Position numbers and translations under genes: made by a program. A DNA stretch of 64,000 nt from JABDIP01 sp965212545 (lineage in GTDB: Bacteria; Pseudomonadota; Alphaproteobacteria; DSM-16000; Inquilinaceae), in assembly GCA_965212545.1 (NCBI GenBank), contig CBDBVB010000003.1:1-64000 (forward strand), read 5' to 3'. Numbering within the stretch: position 1 is the stretch's first letter; every line of letters starts with the position of its first letter. Under the pieces are notes generated by a model. The model was not told the DNA's origin, searched no databases, and saw only the letters and a list, made by a program, of their open reading frames with translations. This document shows positions 37,453 through 45,741 of this stretch, piece by piece.

Positions 37453-38729
37453 GGGCGATGCGAAGAGACAGCCGGCGGCTGGTCGGACGGTGCCGTGTTC
37501 TGATCGTCGTCCAGAATTTCCTCCTGCTCGCTCTGGTCGACGGCGACGCGTTCCACCCGTGCCACATTGCCGCCGACGATCGACAGGAGGAATCCACCAA
37601 AGAAGCCTTGAACGCCAATCAGAACCAGCGTCATCGCCGCGACCACCTCGCGCAGCATCGACAGCGGGCCGAAGCCGGTTTGCGACCAGGCGATCACGAC
37701 ATACAGGAAGAGGCTGGCGCCCAGGATCATGACGGCAAGCCCGGTCAGCAGCATGTATTCCAGCCGCGCAAATCGCAGCAGAATTGTCAGGCTGGGCCCC
37801 GCCTTGCGGTATCCCTGTCCGAGGCCGTAGAGCGTTGTCGCGAGCCCGAATATCGCGGTCTGTTGCGCCATGACCAGCAGCGATCCCGAGACGACCATCC
37901 AATGGTCTCCGAACAGAAATGGGCCGATCGCGATCATCTGGGAGTCGGCGTTGAGCACGAGTGCCAGCGCCAGCGTCAGTCCCACCAGGGCGAAAAGAGC
38001 CGACGGCACGAAGAACAGCCAGGCCGGGCTCAGCATGAACAGGTATCTGAGGTGGCGCCAGCCATCCCGCCAGGGTCGCAGATGTGGTGGCCGCCCTCGC
38101 TTGTCCGGGCGCAGGGTAATCGGCAACTCGGTGCATCGCAGGCCAACGAGTTTGGCCTTGATCACCATTTCGCTGGCGAATTCCATGCCGGTTGCGGACA
38201 GGCGCATGCGCTCGAACGCGTCCCTGGTGAAGGCGCGCAGGCCGCAATGGGCGTCGCTGAGGCCGGAGCGGAACAGCAGGTTCAAGATGCCGCTCAGCAC
38301 TGGATTCCCGATGTAGCGGTTCTTCCAGGGCATGGCGCCCGGCAGGATCGTGCCCTTCAGCCGGGACCCCATGCACAGCTCGAAACCATCGCGCAGTTTC
38401 GTGACCATCCCGACGGATTCGCGAAAATCGTACGAGCAATCCGCATCGCCCATGACGATGTAGCGGCCGCGCGCCGCCGAGATGCCGCCGATCAGGGCAC
38501 CGCCATAGCCGCGCTCCGTAACGCCGACCACCCGGGCGCCCAGGCCCGTCGCGATCGTCTGGCTGCCGTCTTCGCTGCCATTGTCGGCCACCAGGATTTC
38601 GCCCGACAGCCCGTGGTCCTGGCGCAGCACGGTCAGCGCCTCGCGCGCCTCGCCGACGCATTCGGGAAGCGTGCCCGCCTCGTTCAGGCAGGGAATGACG
38701 ATCGAAACATCGGGCAACGGCTGATGCAT
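37449..38729 (-). CDS. Polyprenyl-phosphate/dolichol-P-type family 2 glycosyltransferase with membrane domain
   Basis: The 426-residue protein opens VSIVIPCLNEAGTLPECVGE, with VADNGSEDGSQTIA, IVMGDADCSYDF (DXD) and LRAFTRDAFERM, typical of DPM1/GtrB-like enzymes that load a sugar onto a polyprenyl phosphate. From about residue 230 four or so membrane helices follow (LFFVPSALFALVGLTLALAL onward). Such a sugar-lipid is normally used by a GT-C enzyme outside the cytoplasm; the membrane protein encoded just upstream (38893) is a candidate. Its start MHQPLPDVSIV is conserved in position. Confidence 0.9.
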   Translation of the reverse strand: MHQPLPDVSIVIPCLNEAGTLPECVGEAREALTVLRQDHGLSGEILVADNGSEDGSQTIATGLGARVVGVTERGYGGALIGGISAARGRYIVMGDADCSYDFRESVGMVTKLRDGFELCMGSRLKGTILPGAMPWKNRYIGNPVLSGILNLLFRSGLSDAHCGLRAFTRDAFERMRLSATGMEFASEMVIKAKLVGLRCTELPITLRPDKRGRPPHLRPWRDGWRHLRYLFMLSPAWLFFVPSALFALVGLTLALALVLNADSQMIAIGPFLFGDHWMVVSGSLLVMAQQTAIFGLATTLYGLGQGYRKAGPSLTILLRFARLEYMLLTGLAVMILGASLFLYVVIAWSQTGFGPLSMLREVVAAMTLVLIGVQGFFGGFLLSIVGGNVARVERVAVDQSEQEEILDDDQNTAPSDQPPAVSSHRP

Positions 38730-38892
38730 AAGGCGTTCGGATGCCGGTTTTTTCCTGCCCGAATCCTATCGGCGGCCAGTGGATAAATGCTTAAAGGCAC
38801 CGGCTGGCGGTGCATTCAGGCGGATCAGCCGTCGTCTTGAGCGTTATCCGCCCAGGCGGGAGCGGGCTGGTGCCGTACGAACGAAAAGCGCC

Positions 38893-40698
38893 CTAGTCGC
38901 CGGTGCAGCGCGGGCTGGTGGCGATCGCGCGCAATGCCCGGTCGGACCCCGTCAGCTCGTATTGGCCGGGGCGGTTGGCGTCGACGCGCATCATGCCGAA
39001 CTCCGCGAGGTCATAGTAATCCACCACGGCGACGGAGTATGCGGCACAGAGCGCCTCGACCTGCTCGGGAGTGAGCGATTGCAGCCCCATGACCTTCGGG
39101 CGTTCCCGCAGGAATGGGTCGTTGCGGATCAACTCGGCGCCAAACCAGATGCCGGCCTGGTCGACAAGAACCACGTCGCTGTCGATTGCCTGGATGTGGC
39201 GAACCGAGAGCGCTGTCGCCGCCGCGAGCCGCTCCATCTGATAAGCCCTGAGCGGCAGGGCGATCAGCAGCATGGCGGCACAGCAGAGACCGACAGCACG
39301 GGTCAGTTCCTGCGGCCTGTTGGTGGTCGCCCGGACCCAGCCCAGGGTGGCCAGCAGCACCAGGCTGCCCAGATGGCCGTGGACCGGCAGATAGCCCCAG
39401 CCTGGGAATGCGTCGGGGGCGAACAGCAGCGCTGCCATGATGGCGATCGGCACACCGGCGGCGAGCAACCGGAACACGGAGGGCAACCTGGACCATGGCC
39501 GCAATGCCATGAAGATCAGTGGCACGACGATCAGGTTCAGCCAACCGATCAGCCGCAGCAGATCCAGCCCCATCACCACCAGTCGAGTCGGCCCCGGGAA
39601 GGAGATTTGCGAGAGCGCGGCGATCGCGGCGTCGAGGCCGATATCCGACGAAGGCGTGGCGCCCGCCCCCATGGTTGCCGCGATTGCGATATCTAGCCAG
39701 TACAGCCAGGCCAGATGACCGGCCCCGTACACCGTCACATAGAAGGCCGCCAGGAGCCATCGCCGGTCTCTCAGCATCACCAGCATGAACGGCAGGACAA
39801 AGAGCGCGTGCACATGGATCTGATGCAGACCGACGGCCGCGATGCCAATCAGGGCGGCGAGCAGATGGCCTGCTCGATCGTTGCGCAGAAAGCACCACAG
39901 CCACGCCAGGTTGAGGCATAGAACAGCGGCCCAGGGGCTGCCGGTCATTCCGGTCATCAGGAATTGCGGTGAGGTCGCCAACAGGGCGGCCGCAATGATC
40001 GGCGCGTCGATGCGGTCCGGCCACAAACGGCGGGCTATTGCTGCGACGAGCAGGACGCCGAGGGCGGTGAATACGGCATTGCTGGCGGCACCGAGCCCGA
40101 CCAGCGAAAACGCAGCACGCAGGCCGGCGAATGCCGGTCCTTGGACCGTCCCCCAGAGCCCACTGGCATCGTCCCGGAACACGACCCCAGGATGCATCGC
40201 ATGGGCATATTCCGCCCACTCGCCCGGCAGTGGGCTGAGGGGCCGCCCCTGGCGGAACACTTCCGCCTGAAACCGCGCCGCATTCTCAGCGACTGTTTTG
40301 TCGGCAGCGTGATAGAGGACGAACGCGCCCAAGCCGACAAGAACCAAGGTGGCCAAGGCGATCGCCACGACTTGGCGGACCGGCCGCGCCTCTTCAGGGG
40401 CATAGCGACGCACCAGTTCTGCGATACCATCTGGAAGCGGAGAGTTCATCGCGCCGCGGATATAGACGACGATCACGATACACAGGGCGAACCAGGGCAG
40501 GTCCTGGTCCCGGAACAGAACCGCCGATGCCGCTCCGCCGGACAGTCGAATAGTGGCATCGTCGATCTGGTGGATGCCGGCGCCCACGGCCACGGCTCCG
40601 AGGCATAGGGCGAGCAGCACCGACAGGCCGGCACGGAAGCCTCCGGCCGACGATCGATCTCCAGCGGCACGCGCAGATGCGCCGTACCCATGGGTCAT
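38893..40698 (-). CDS. Multi-pass membrane protein, GT-C glycosyltransferase-like
   Basis: The protein has about 601 residues with a dozen or so hydrophobic helices and a short C-terminal soluble tail (VDQAGIWFGAELIRNDPFLR). After the first helices a large loop (RFQAEVFRQGRPLSPLPGEW) leads into SPQFLMTGMTGSPWAAVLCL, the general layout of PMT/ArnT-like GT-C enzymes that use polyprenyl-phosphate sugars. I cannot point to a secure catalytic acid. ATG 40698 is chosen; a GTG 15 codons upstream is possible. Adjacent to the polyprenyl glycosyltransferase gene, it may be the acceptor-side enzyme. A role in polymerisation is an alternative. Confidence 0.65.
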   Translation of the reverse strand: MTHGYGASARAAGDRSSAGGFRAGLSVLLALCLGAVAVGAGIHQIDDATIRLSGGAASAVLFRDQDLPWFALCIVIVVYIRGAMNSPLPDGIAELVRRYAPEEARPVRQVVAIALATLVLVGLGAFVLYHAADKTVAENAARFQAEVFRQGRPLSPLPGEWAEYAHAMHPGVVFRDDASGLWGTVQGPAFAGLRAAFSLVGLGAASNAVFTALGVLLVAAIARRLWPDRIDAPIIAAALLATSPQFLMTGMTGSPWAAVLCLNLAWLWCFLRNDRAGHLLAALIGIAAVGLHQIHVHALFVLPFMLVMLRDRRWLLAAFYVTVYGAGHLAWLYWLDIAIAATMGAGATPSSDIGLDAAIAALSQISFPGPTRLVVMGLDLLRLIGWLNLIVVPLIFMALRPWSRLPSVFRLLAAGVPIAIMAALLFAPDAFPGWGYLPVHGHLGSLVLLATLGWVRATTNRPQELTRAVGLCCAAMLLIALPLRAYQMERLAAATALSVRHIQAIDSDVVLVDQAGIWFGAELIRNDPFLRERPKVMGLQSLTPEQVEALCAAYSVAVVDYYDLAEFGMMRVDANRPGQYELTGSDRALRAIATSPRCTGD

Positions 40699-40937
40699 GG
40701 CGATTTGGGGTCCCAACCTCGGTCCTCGCCGCAAATGGTCCACCCCCCAAGAGCGGACCTTCTTGCCCCTCCATGCTCTCCCTGACAGGTGGACGAAGGG
40801 TTAACTGTGGCGAAGGACGATATTGGTAAACGACCGGTAAAAGTTGACCCGGCGCCCCCCGACGGCGCTTGGAGCCGCCGGGCGTCGGGCCTATATCTGA
40901 TGCACCCCAGGACGTCTCGAGACAGCGGAGCGGCATC

Positions 40938-42128
40938 ATGGCCAATAGCGATCCCATCGTCATTGTCGGCGCGGCGCGCACCCCGATGGGTGGATTTCAG
41001 GGTGAGTTGAAGGATGTCACCGCGCCGGCGCTCGGCAGCGTGGCGATCCGTTCGGTGCTGGACCGCACCGGCGTCGATCCCGCCGATGTCGACGAGGTGG
41101 TCATGGGCTGCGTATTGCCGGCCGGTCAGGGGCAGGCGCCGGCCCGTCAGGCGTCGATCGGCGCCGGCATCCCGGAGGCCGTGGGCTGCACCACGGTCAA
41201 CAAGATGTGCGGATCCGGCATGAAGGCCACGATGATGGGCTTTGATGCGATCTTCGCCGGGTCCAGCGATATCGTCGTCGCCGGCGGGTTGGAGAGCATG
41301 ACCAATGCCCCCTATCTGCTGGACCGCGCCCGGGGCGGCTATCGCATGGGCCATGGCAAGGTCTACGACCACATGTTCCTGGACGGGCTGGAGGACGCCT
41401 TCGACAAGGGCCGTCTGATGGGCACGTTCGCCGAGGACACGGCGCGCCATTACCAGTTCACCCGCGAGGCCCAGGACGCCTTTGCGATCGAGAGCCTGTC
41501 CCGCGCCCGCAAGGCCGGCGAGGACGGCACTTTCGCCAGTGAGATCGCCACCGTTACGGTGAAGACACGCAAGGGCGAGACGGTGGTCGAAAGCGACGAG
41601 CAACCGCGCAATGCCAGGCCGGATAAGATTCCGCAGTTGCGGCCGGCCTTCGATCCCGAGGGCACGGTGACCGCGGCGAATTCCAGCTCGATCTCCGATG
41701 GCGGTGCGGCGTTGTTGCTGATGCGCCGGTCCGAGGCCGACAGTCGCGGGCTGAAGGTGCTGGCCGAAATCAAGGCTCATTCCGCCCATGCCCAGGCCCC
41801 GGCCTGGTTCACCACGGCCCCGATCGACGCCATGCGCAAGGTGCTGGAGAAGACCGGCTGGTCCACCGGCGACGTCGATCTCTACGAGATCAACGAGGCG
41901 TTCGCGGTGGTGACGATGGCGGCGATGCGTGACCTCGGGCTCGCCCATGACACGGTGAACGTGCATGGCGGCGCGTGCGCTCTTGGCCATCCGGTGGGTG
42001 CCTCCGGTGCGAGGATCATCGTGACCCTGCTGGCGGCGCTGGAGAAGTACGATTTGAAGCGCGGCGTGGCAAGCCTGTGCATCGGCGGCGGCGAGGCCAC
42101 GGCCGTTGCGCTTGAGCGTGCCGCTTGA
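40938..42128 (+). CDS. Acetyl-CoA C-acyltransferase (thiolase)
   Basis: The 396-residue thiolase has the nucleophilic cysteine Cys91 in TTVNKMCGSGMKATM, His351 in CALGHPVGASGAR and the second cysteine Cys381 in LCIGGGEATAVAL, the complete catalytic set. It cleaves or forms 3-ketoacyl-CoA. GGAG lies 9 bases before ATG 40938; an upstream open frame is unconserved. It leads a likely operon with RidA, SDR, DUF3291, acyl-CoA dehydrogenase and HAD genes, with spacing from overlap to about 35 bases. Degradative or biosynthetic use cannot be told from sequence. Confidence 0.95.
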   Translation: MANSDPIVIVGAARTPMGGFQGELKDVTAPALGSVAIRSVLDRTGVDPADVDEVVMGCVLPAGQGQAPARQASIGAGIPEAVGCTTVNKMCGSGMKATMMGFDAIFAGSSDIVVAGGLESMTNAPYLLDRARGGYRMGHGKVYDHMFLDGLEDAFDKGRLMGTFAEDTARHYQFTREAQDAFAIESLSRARKAGEDGTFASEIATVTVKTRKGETVVESDEQPRNARPDKIPQLRPAFDPEGTVTAANSSSISDGGAALLLMRRSEADSRGLKVLAEIKAHSAHAQAPAWFTTAPIDAMRKVLEKTGWSTGDVDLYEINEAFAVVTMAAMRDLGLAHDTVNVHGGACALGHPVGASGARIIVTLLAALEKYDLKRGVASLCIGGGEATAVALERAA

Positions 42129-42511
42129 CCCGGAGCCTGATCAGCGGCGGTTCCGAGTTCGAGGCGGCGGCCGGGTACTCCCGGGCAGTCATCGAAGGCG
42201 ACTGGGTCTTCGTGTCCGGGACCACCGGGTTCGACTATGCCGCCGGGACGATTGCCCTCGATGTGGCGGCGCAGGCCAGGCAGGCCTTCAGGACCATCGA
42301 ATGGGCGCTACGCGAGGCCGGCGCCGGGCTCTCCGATGTCGTCCGCGCCCGCTACTACCTGACGGGACAAGAGGACTGGCCGGCCCTGGCGGCGGTCCTG
42401 GCGGAAGTTTTCGGCGAAATTCGCCCGGCCGCGACCTGCGTCGTCTGCGGGCTGGTCGATCCGCGCATGAAGGTGGAAATCGAAGTGACCGCCCGGCGCC
42501 GGTCTCCATGA
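42125..42511 (+). CDS. RidA (YjgF/YER057c/UK114) family protein
   Basis: The 128-residue single-domain protein shows SRAVIEGDWVFVSGTTGFDY, an Arg in DVVRARYYLT and the C-terminal PAATCVVCGLVDPRMKVEIE. RidA proteins hydrolyse reactive enamines and imines made by PLP enzymes. The start is a TTG overlapping the thiolase stop by four bases, which fits translational coupling and the family length. The C-terminal glutamate of the active site is present in KVEIEVTA. Substrate in this operon is unknown. Confidence 0.9.
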   Translation: MTRSLISGGSEFEAAAGYSRAVIEGDWVFVSGTTGFDYAAGTIALDVAAQARQAFRTIEWALREAGAGLSDVVRARYYLTGQEDWPALAAVLAEVFGEIRPAATCVVCGLVDPRMKVEIEVTARRRSP

Positions 42512-42545
42512 TCCGGCCGGGCAGCCAATTGGAGGCGGAGAGCCC

Positions 42546-43226
42546 ATGCCCACTGCATTGATCACCGGCGCCGGCCGCGGGCTGGGGCTGGAACTCGCCC
42601 GGCAATTCGCCGCCGACAACTGGACCGTGTTGGCTGGAGTGCGCGAGCCCGGCAAGGCCGATGATCTGCGGCACATTGACGGCGACGTGTCCCCGGTGCC
42701 GCTCGATGTGGCCGATCCGGCCTCGGTCGCGATCCTGGCCGAGCGGCTGTCCGGTGTTCCGATCGACCTGCTGATCAACAATGCCGGCATCTTCGGGCCG
42801 CGCGACACCGCCCTGGGCGGCGTCGACTACGATGTCTGGCGGCAGGTCCTGGAGGTCAATACCCTGGCGCCGATGCGGGTCGCCGAGGCGTTCATCGACC
42901 AGCTGCGCGCCGGCGAGGGGCGCAAGATCGTCACGCTCTCCAGCCGCATGGGCAGCATCGGCGAAGCCAGCGGCGGCAGCTACATCTACCGCTCTTCCAA
43001 GGCGGCGGTGAACGCGGTCATGAAAAGCCTGGCCCGGGACTTGGCTTCGGAAGGCTTCACCATCGCCGTCGTGCATCCCGGCTGGGTGCGCACCGATATG
43101 GGCGGCCCCGGTGCGGCGATCGACGCGGTGGAGAGCGTAACTGGACTGAAAATGGTGATCGACGGGCTGAGCCCGACCGATAGCGGTGGCTTCTTCAACT
43201 ACGACGGCACCCCGATACCCTGGTAG
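42546..43226 (+). CDS. Short-chain dehydrogenase/reductase
   Basis: The 226-residue classical-type SDR has cofactor motif ALITGAGRGLGLELARQF (TGxxxGxG), LLINNAGIFG, the catalytic Ser in VTLSSRMGSIGEASGG and the active-site YIYRSSKAAVNAVMK with YxxxK read as YRSSK. The cofactor and substrate are unknown. GGAGG is found about 9 bases before the start. It resembles the C-factor/sniffer-like subgroup by its AVVHPGWVRTDMGG segment. It is part of the thiolase-led gene row. Confidence 0.92.
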   Translation: MPTALITGAGRGLGLELARQFAADNWTVLAGVREPGKADDLRHIDGDVSPVPLDVADPASVAILAERLSGVPIDLLINNAGIFGPRDTALGGVDYDVWRQVLEVNTLAPMRVAEAFIDQLRAGEGRKIVTLSSRMGSIGEASGGSYIYRSSKAAVNAVMKSLARDLASEGFTIAVVHPGWVRTDMGGPGAAIDAVESVTGLKMVIDGLSPTDSGGFFNYDGTPIPW

Positions 43227-43234
43227 GAGGATCG

Positions 43235-43699
43235 ATGCAGGATTGGCAGTTGGCCCAGGCCAATATCGCGCGCGCGGTGGCGCCGATTGACGACCCGGCC
43301 ATGGCTGAGTTCATGGCGCTGCTGGATTCGGTGAACGCCCTGGCCGAGTCGAGCCCGGGCTTCGTCTGGCGGCTGAAGTCGGACGGCGGCAACGCCACCG
43401 ACATCCCGGTCACCGACGACCCGCTGGAAATCCTGAACCTTTCGGTCTGGGAGTCGGCCGATGCCCTGTTCGACTTCGTCTACCGGACCCGGCACACGCC
43501 AGTAATGGCGCGGCGCCGGGAATGGTTCGAGAAGCCTGCCCGGCCGCATATGGTGTTGTGGTGGGTTGAAGCCGGTCATAGGCCGACCGTCGCGGAAGCG
43601 ATTGCGCGGCTCGACCAGCTGGCCGAGAGTGGGCCGACGCCGGACGCCTTCACCTTCAAGCAGCGTTTCCCGGCACCTGAGACCGTCGGCGCGGACTGA
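43235..43699 (+). CDS. DUF3291 domain protein
   Basis: The 154-residue cytoplasmic protein matches the DUF3291 pattern: an early WQLAQANIARAVAPIDDPAM, then SPGFVWRL, LEILNLSVWESADALFDFVY and ARRREWFEKPARPHMVLWWV. The fold is a dimeric alpha-beta barrel-like domain related to small monooxygenases; no reaction is established. AGGAGG lies directly upstream. It sits between the SDR and acyl-CoA dehydrogenase genes with gaps of 8 and 3 bases, so it is co-transcribed and may be linked to that pathway. Confidence 0.85.
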   Translation: MQDWQLAQANIARAVAPIDDPAMAEFMALLDSVNALAESSPGFVWRLKSDGGNATDIPVTDDPLEILNLSVWESADALFDFVYRTRHTPVMARRREWFEKPARPHMVLWWVEAGHRPTVAEAIARLDQLAESGPTPDAFTFKQRFPAPETVGAD

Positions 43700-43702
43700 C
43701 CG

Positions 43703-44839
43703 ATGCAGCTGACCGAAGACCAGATCCTTATCCGCGACACGGCGCGACAGTTCGCGCGCGACAGGCTGTGGCCCAAGGCAGGCGACTGGGATCGGACCGG
43801 CGACTTTCCGTCGGCGGCGGTGGCCGAGATGGGCGAGCTCGGCTTCCTCGGTATGCTGGTGCCCGAAGAGTGGGACGGCGCCGGCACCGATTTCGTCTCC
43901 TATGCGCTGGCGATCGAGGAGGTCGCCGCCGGCGACGGCTCCTGCTCGACGATCATGAGCGTGCACAATTCGGTCGGCTGCGCGCCGATCCTCGCCTTCG
44001 GCTCGGCTGAGCAGAAGGAGCGGTTCCTGAAGCCCATGGCGCGCGGCGAGATGTTGGGCGCGTTCTGCCTGACCGAGCCGCAGGCCGGTTCAGACGCGGC
44101 GGCGATCAAGACCAGGGCGGTGAAATCCGGCAATGGCTGGGTCTTGAACGGCACCAAGCAGTTCATCACCAACGGCAAGCATGGGCAGGTGGCGATCGTC
44201 TTCGCGGTCACCGATCCCGAGGCCGGCCGCAAGGGCATAAGCGCCTTCATCGTGCCGACCGACACGGCCGGCTATTCCGTCGCCCGCCTGGAGAAGAAGC
44301 TCGGCCAGCGGGCCTCCGATACGGCTCAGATCGTGCTGGAGGACTGCAAACTGGGCGCCGACATGCTGCTTGGCGAGGAGGGGCAGGGATACAAGATCGC
44401 CCTGTCCAATCTGGAGGGCGGCCGCATCGGCATCGCCGCCCAGGCCGTCGGCATGGCCCGCTCGGCCTATGAGGCGGCCCTGGACTATGCCCGTGAGCGC
44501 GAGACCTTCGGCACGCCGATCATCGATCACCAGGCGGTGCGCTTCCGGCTCGCCGACATGGCCACCCGCATCGAGGCGGCCCGGCTGATGTGCCTGAACG
44601 CCGCCGGCCTGCGCGAAGCGGGCCGGCCCTGCCTGAAAGAGGCGGCGATGGCCAAGCTGTTCGCCAGCGAGATCGCGGAGCAGGTCTGCTCCGACGCGAT
44701 CCAGATCCATGGCGGCTATGGCTATCTGCAGGATTTCCCGGTCGAGCGCATCTACCGCGATGTTCGTGTCTGCCAGATCTACGAGGGCACAAGCGACATT
44801 CAACGGCTCATCATCGGCCGGCAGATCGCGCAGGAGTGA
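43703..44839 (+). CDS. Acyl-CoA dehydrogenase (short-chain type)
   Basis: The 378-residue FAD enzyme introduces the alpha-beta double bond in acyl-CoA and feeds ETF. It shows GAFCLTEPQAGSDAAAIKT, KQFITNGKHGQVAIVFAVTD and the C-terminal catalytic glutamate in CQIYEGTSDIQRLIIG (Glu361), the usual position for short- and medium-chain enzymes and different from the isovaleryl-type enzyme at 19890. Isobutyryl-, butyryl- or other short acyl-CoA substrates are possible. It lies three bases after DUF3291 and 15 before the HAD gene. Confidence 0.94.
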   Translation: MQLTEDQILIRDTARQFARDRLWPKAGDWDRTGDFPSAAVAEMGELGFLGMLVPEEWDGAGTDFVSYALAIEEVAAGDGSCSTIMSVHNSVGCAPILAFGSAEQKERFLKPMARGEMLGAFCLTEPQAGSDAAAIKTRAVKSGNGWVLNGTKQFITNGKHGQVAIVFAVTDPEAGRKGISAFIVPTDTAGYSVARLEKKLGQRASDTAQIVLEDCKLGADMLLGEEGQGYKIALSNLEGGRIGIAAQAVGMARSAYEAALDYARERETFGTPIIDHQAVRFRLADMATRIEAARLMCLNAAGLREAGRPCLKEAAMAKLFASEIAEQVCSDAIQIHGGYGYLQDFPVERIYRDVRVCQIYEGTSDIQRLIIGRQIAQE

Positions 44840-44854
44840 CAGGAGGACGAGACC

Positions 44855-45631
44855 ATGCCGATCCGCGGCGTGCTGCTCGATGTCGGAGGCGTGGTCTTCG
44901 TCGGCGACGCCGCGCTGCCCGGTGCGGTCGCGGCAGTGGAGCGGTTGAAGTCTGATGGAATCGCCGTTCGATGCATCACCAATACGACCCGCCAGCCGCA
45001 GCGCCTGTTCCTGAAGAAACTGCGGGGCTTCGGCCTGGATATTGAGGCCGACGAACTGTTCATGCCGGCTATTGCCGCCCGCCGCTATCTCGAGGCGCAC
45101 GGACTGACGCCGCACTTGCTGGTGCATCCCGCGCTGGAGGAGGACTTCGCTGGTATCCCTCCGACGAACCTGGCAAATGCGGTTGTCGTGGGCGACGCCG
45201 CACGGGGCTTCAGCTATGACCGGCTGAATGATGCATTCCGGGCCTTGGAGTCCGGAGCGGAATTCCTTGCTCTGGCCCACAACCGCAGCTTTCGCGATCC
45301 GGATGGGCGCCTCAGCCTCGATGCCGGTCCATTCGTTACGGCCCTGGAATATGCGGCCGGCCGCGAGGCGCTCGTGCTCGGCAAGCCCTCAGGCGATTTC
45401 TTCGCCTCTGCCGTTGAAAGCCTTGGCTGCGACCCCTCGGAGATCGTCATGATCGGCGACGATGTCGAGGCGGATATCGGCGGCGCGCAGGCCGTAGGCA
45501 TCGCCGGAATCCTGGTGCGGACCGGCAAATACCAACCGGGCGACGAATGCCGCATCGACCCGCCACCCGCATGGGTCGTTGATGATCTGACCGCTGCGGC
45601 TGATTTGGTTCTGGCCCGACGAGCCCTGTGA
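44855..45631 (+). CDS. HAD-IIA family phosphatase (LHPP/HDHD2-like)
   Basis: The 258-residue HAD hydrolase has motif I LLDVGGVVFVGD, motif II-type ITNTTRQP, Lys in VLGKPSGDFF and motif IV MIGDDVEADIGGAQAVGI. The second aspartate of the usual DxDG motif is replaced (DVGG), as in the LHPP/HDHD2 branch where Ser or Gly occupies this place, so activity may be retained or altered. The cap is the C2A type between motifs II and III. Substrate is unknown. It ends the thiolase-led row. Confidence 0.88.
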   Translation: MPIRGVLLDVGGVVFVGDAALPGAVAAVERLKSDGIAVRCITNTTRQPQRLFLKKLRGFGLDIEADELFMPAIAARRYLEAHGLTPHLLVHPALEEDFAGIPPTNLANAVVVGDAARGFSYDRLNDAFRALESGAEFLALAHNRSFRDPDGRLSLDAGPFVTALEYAAGREALVLGKPSGDFFASAVESLGCDPSEIVMIGDDVEADIGGAQAVGIAGILVRTGKYQPGDECRIDPPPAWVVDDLTAAADLVLARRAL

Positions 45632-45741
45632 ACAGGAATTTGGCATGATTCATGAGATGCCATTAGTTTGCTGGCTGAGGCTTTTCATACCCCGCAGGGC
45701 TCCCGTTGCGATCGGCCCGTGGAAGGAAAGGGCGCCCGAAA

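Noticed and set aside
37453..38661. An N-terminal extension of the rhamnosyltransferase-like gene giving a 760-residue protein
   Set aside because: The extension is a shadow of the polyprenyl glycosyltransferase gene; family homology begins at ATG 37452.
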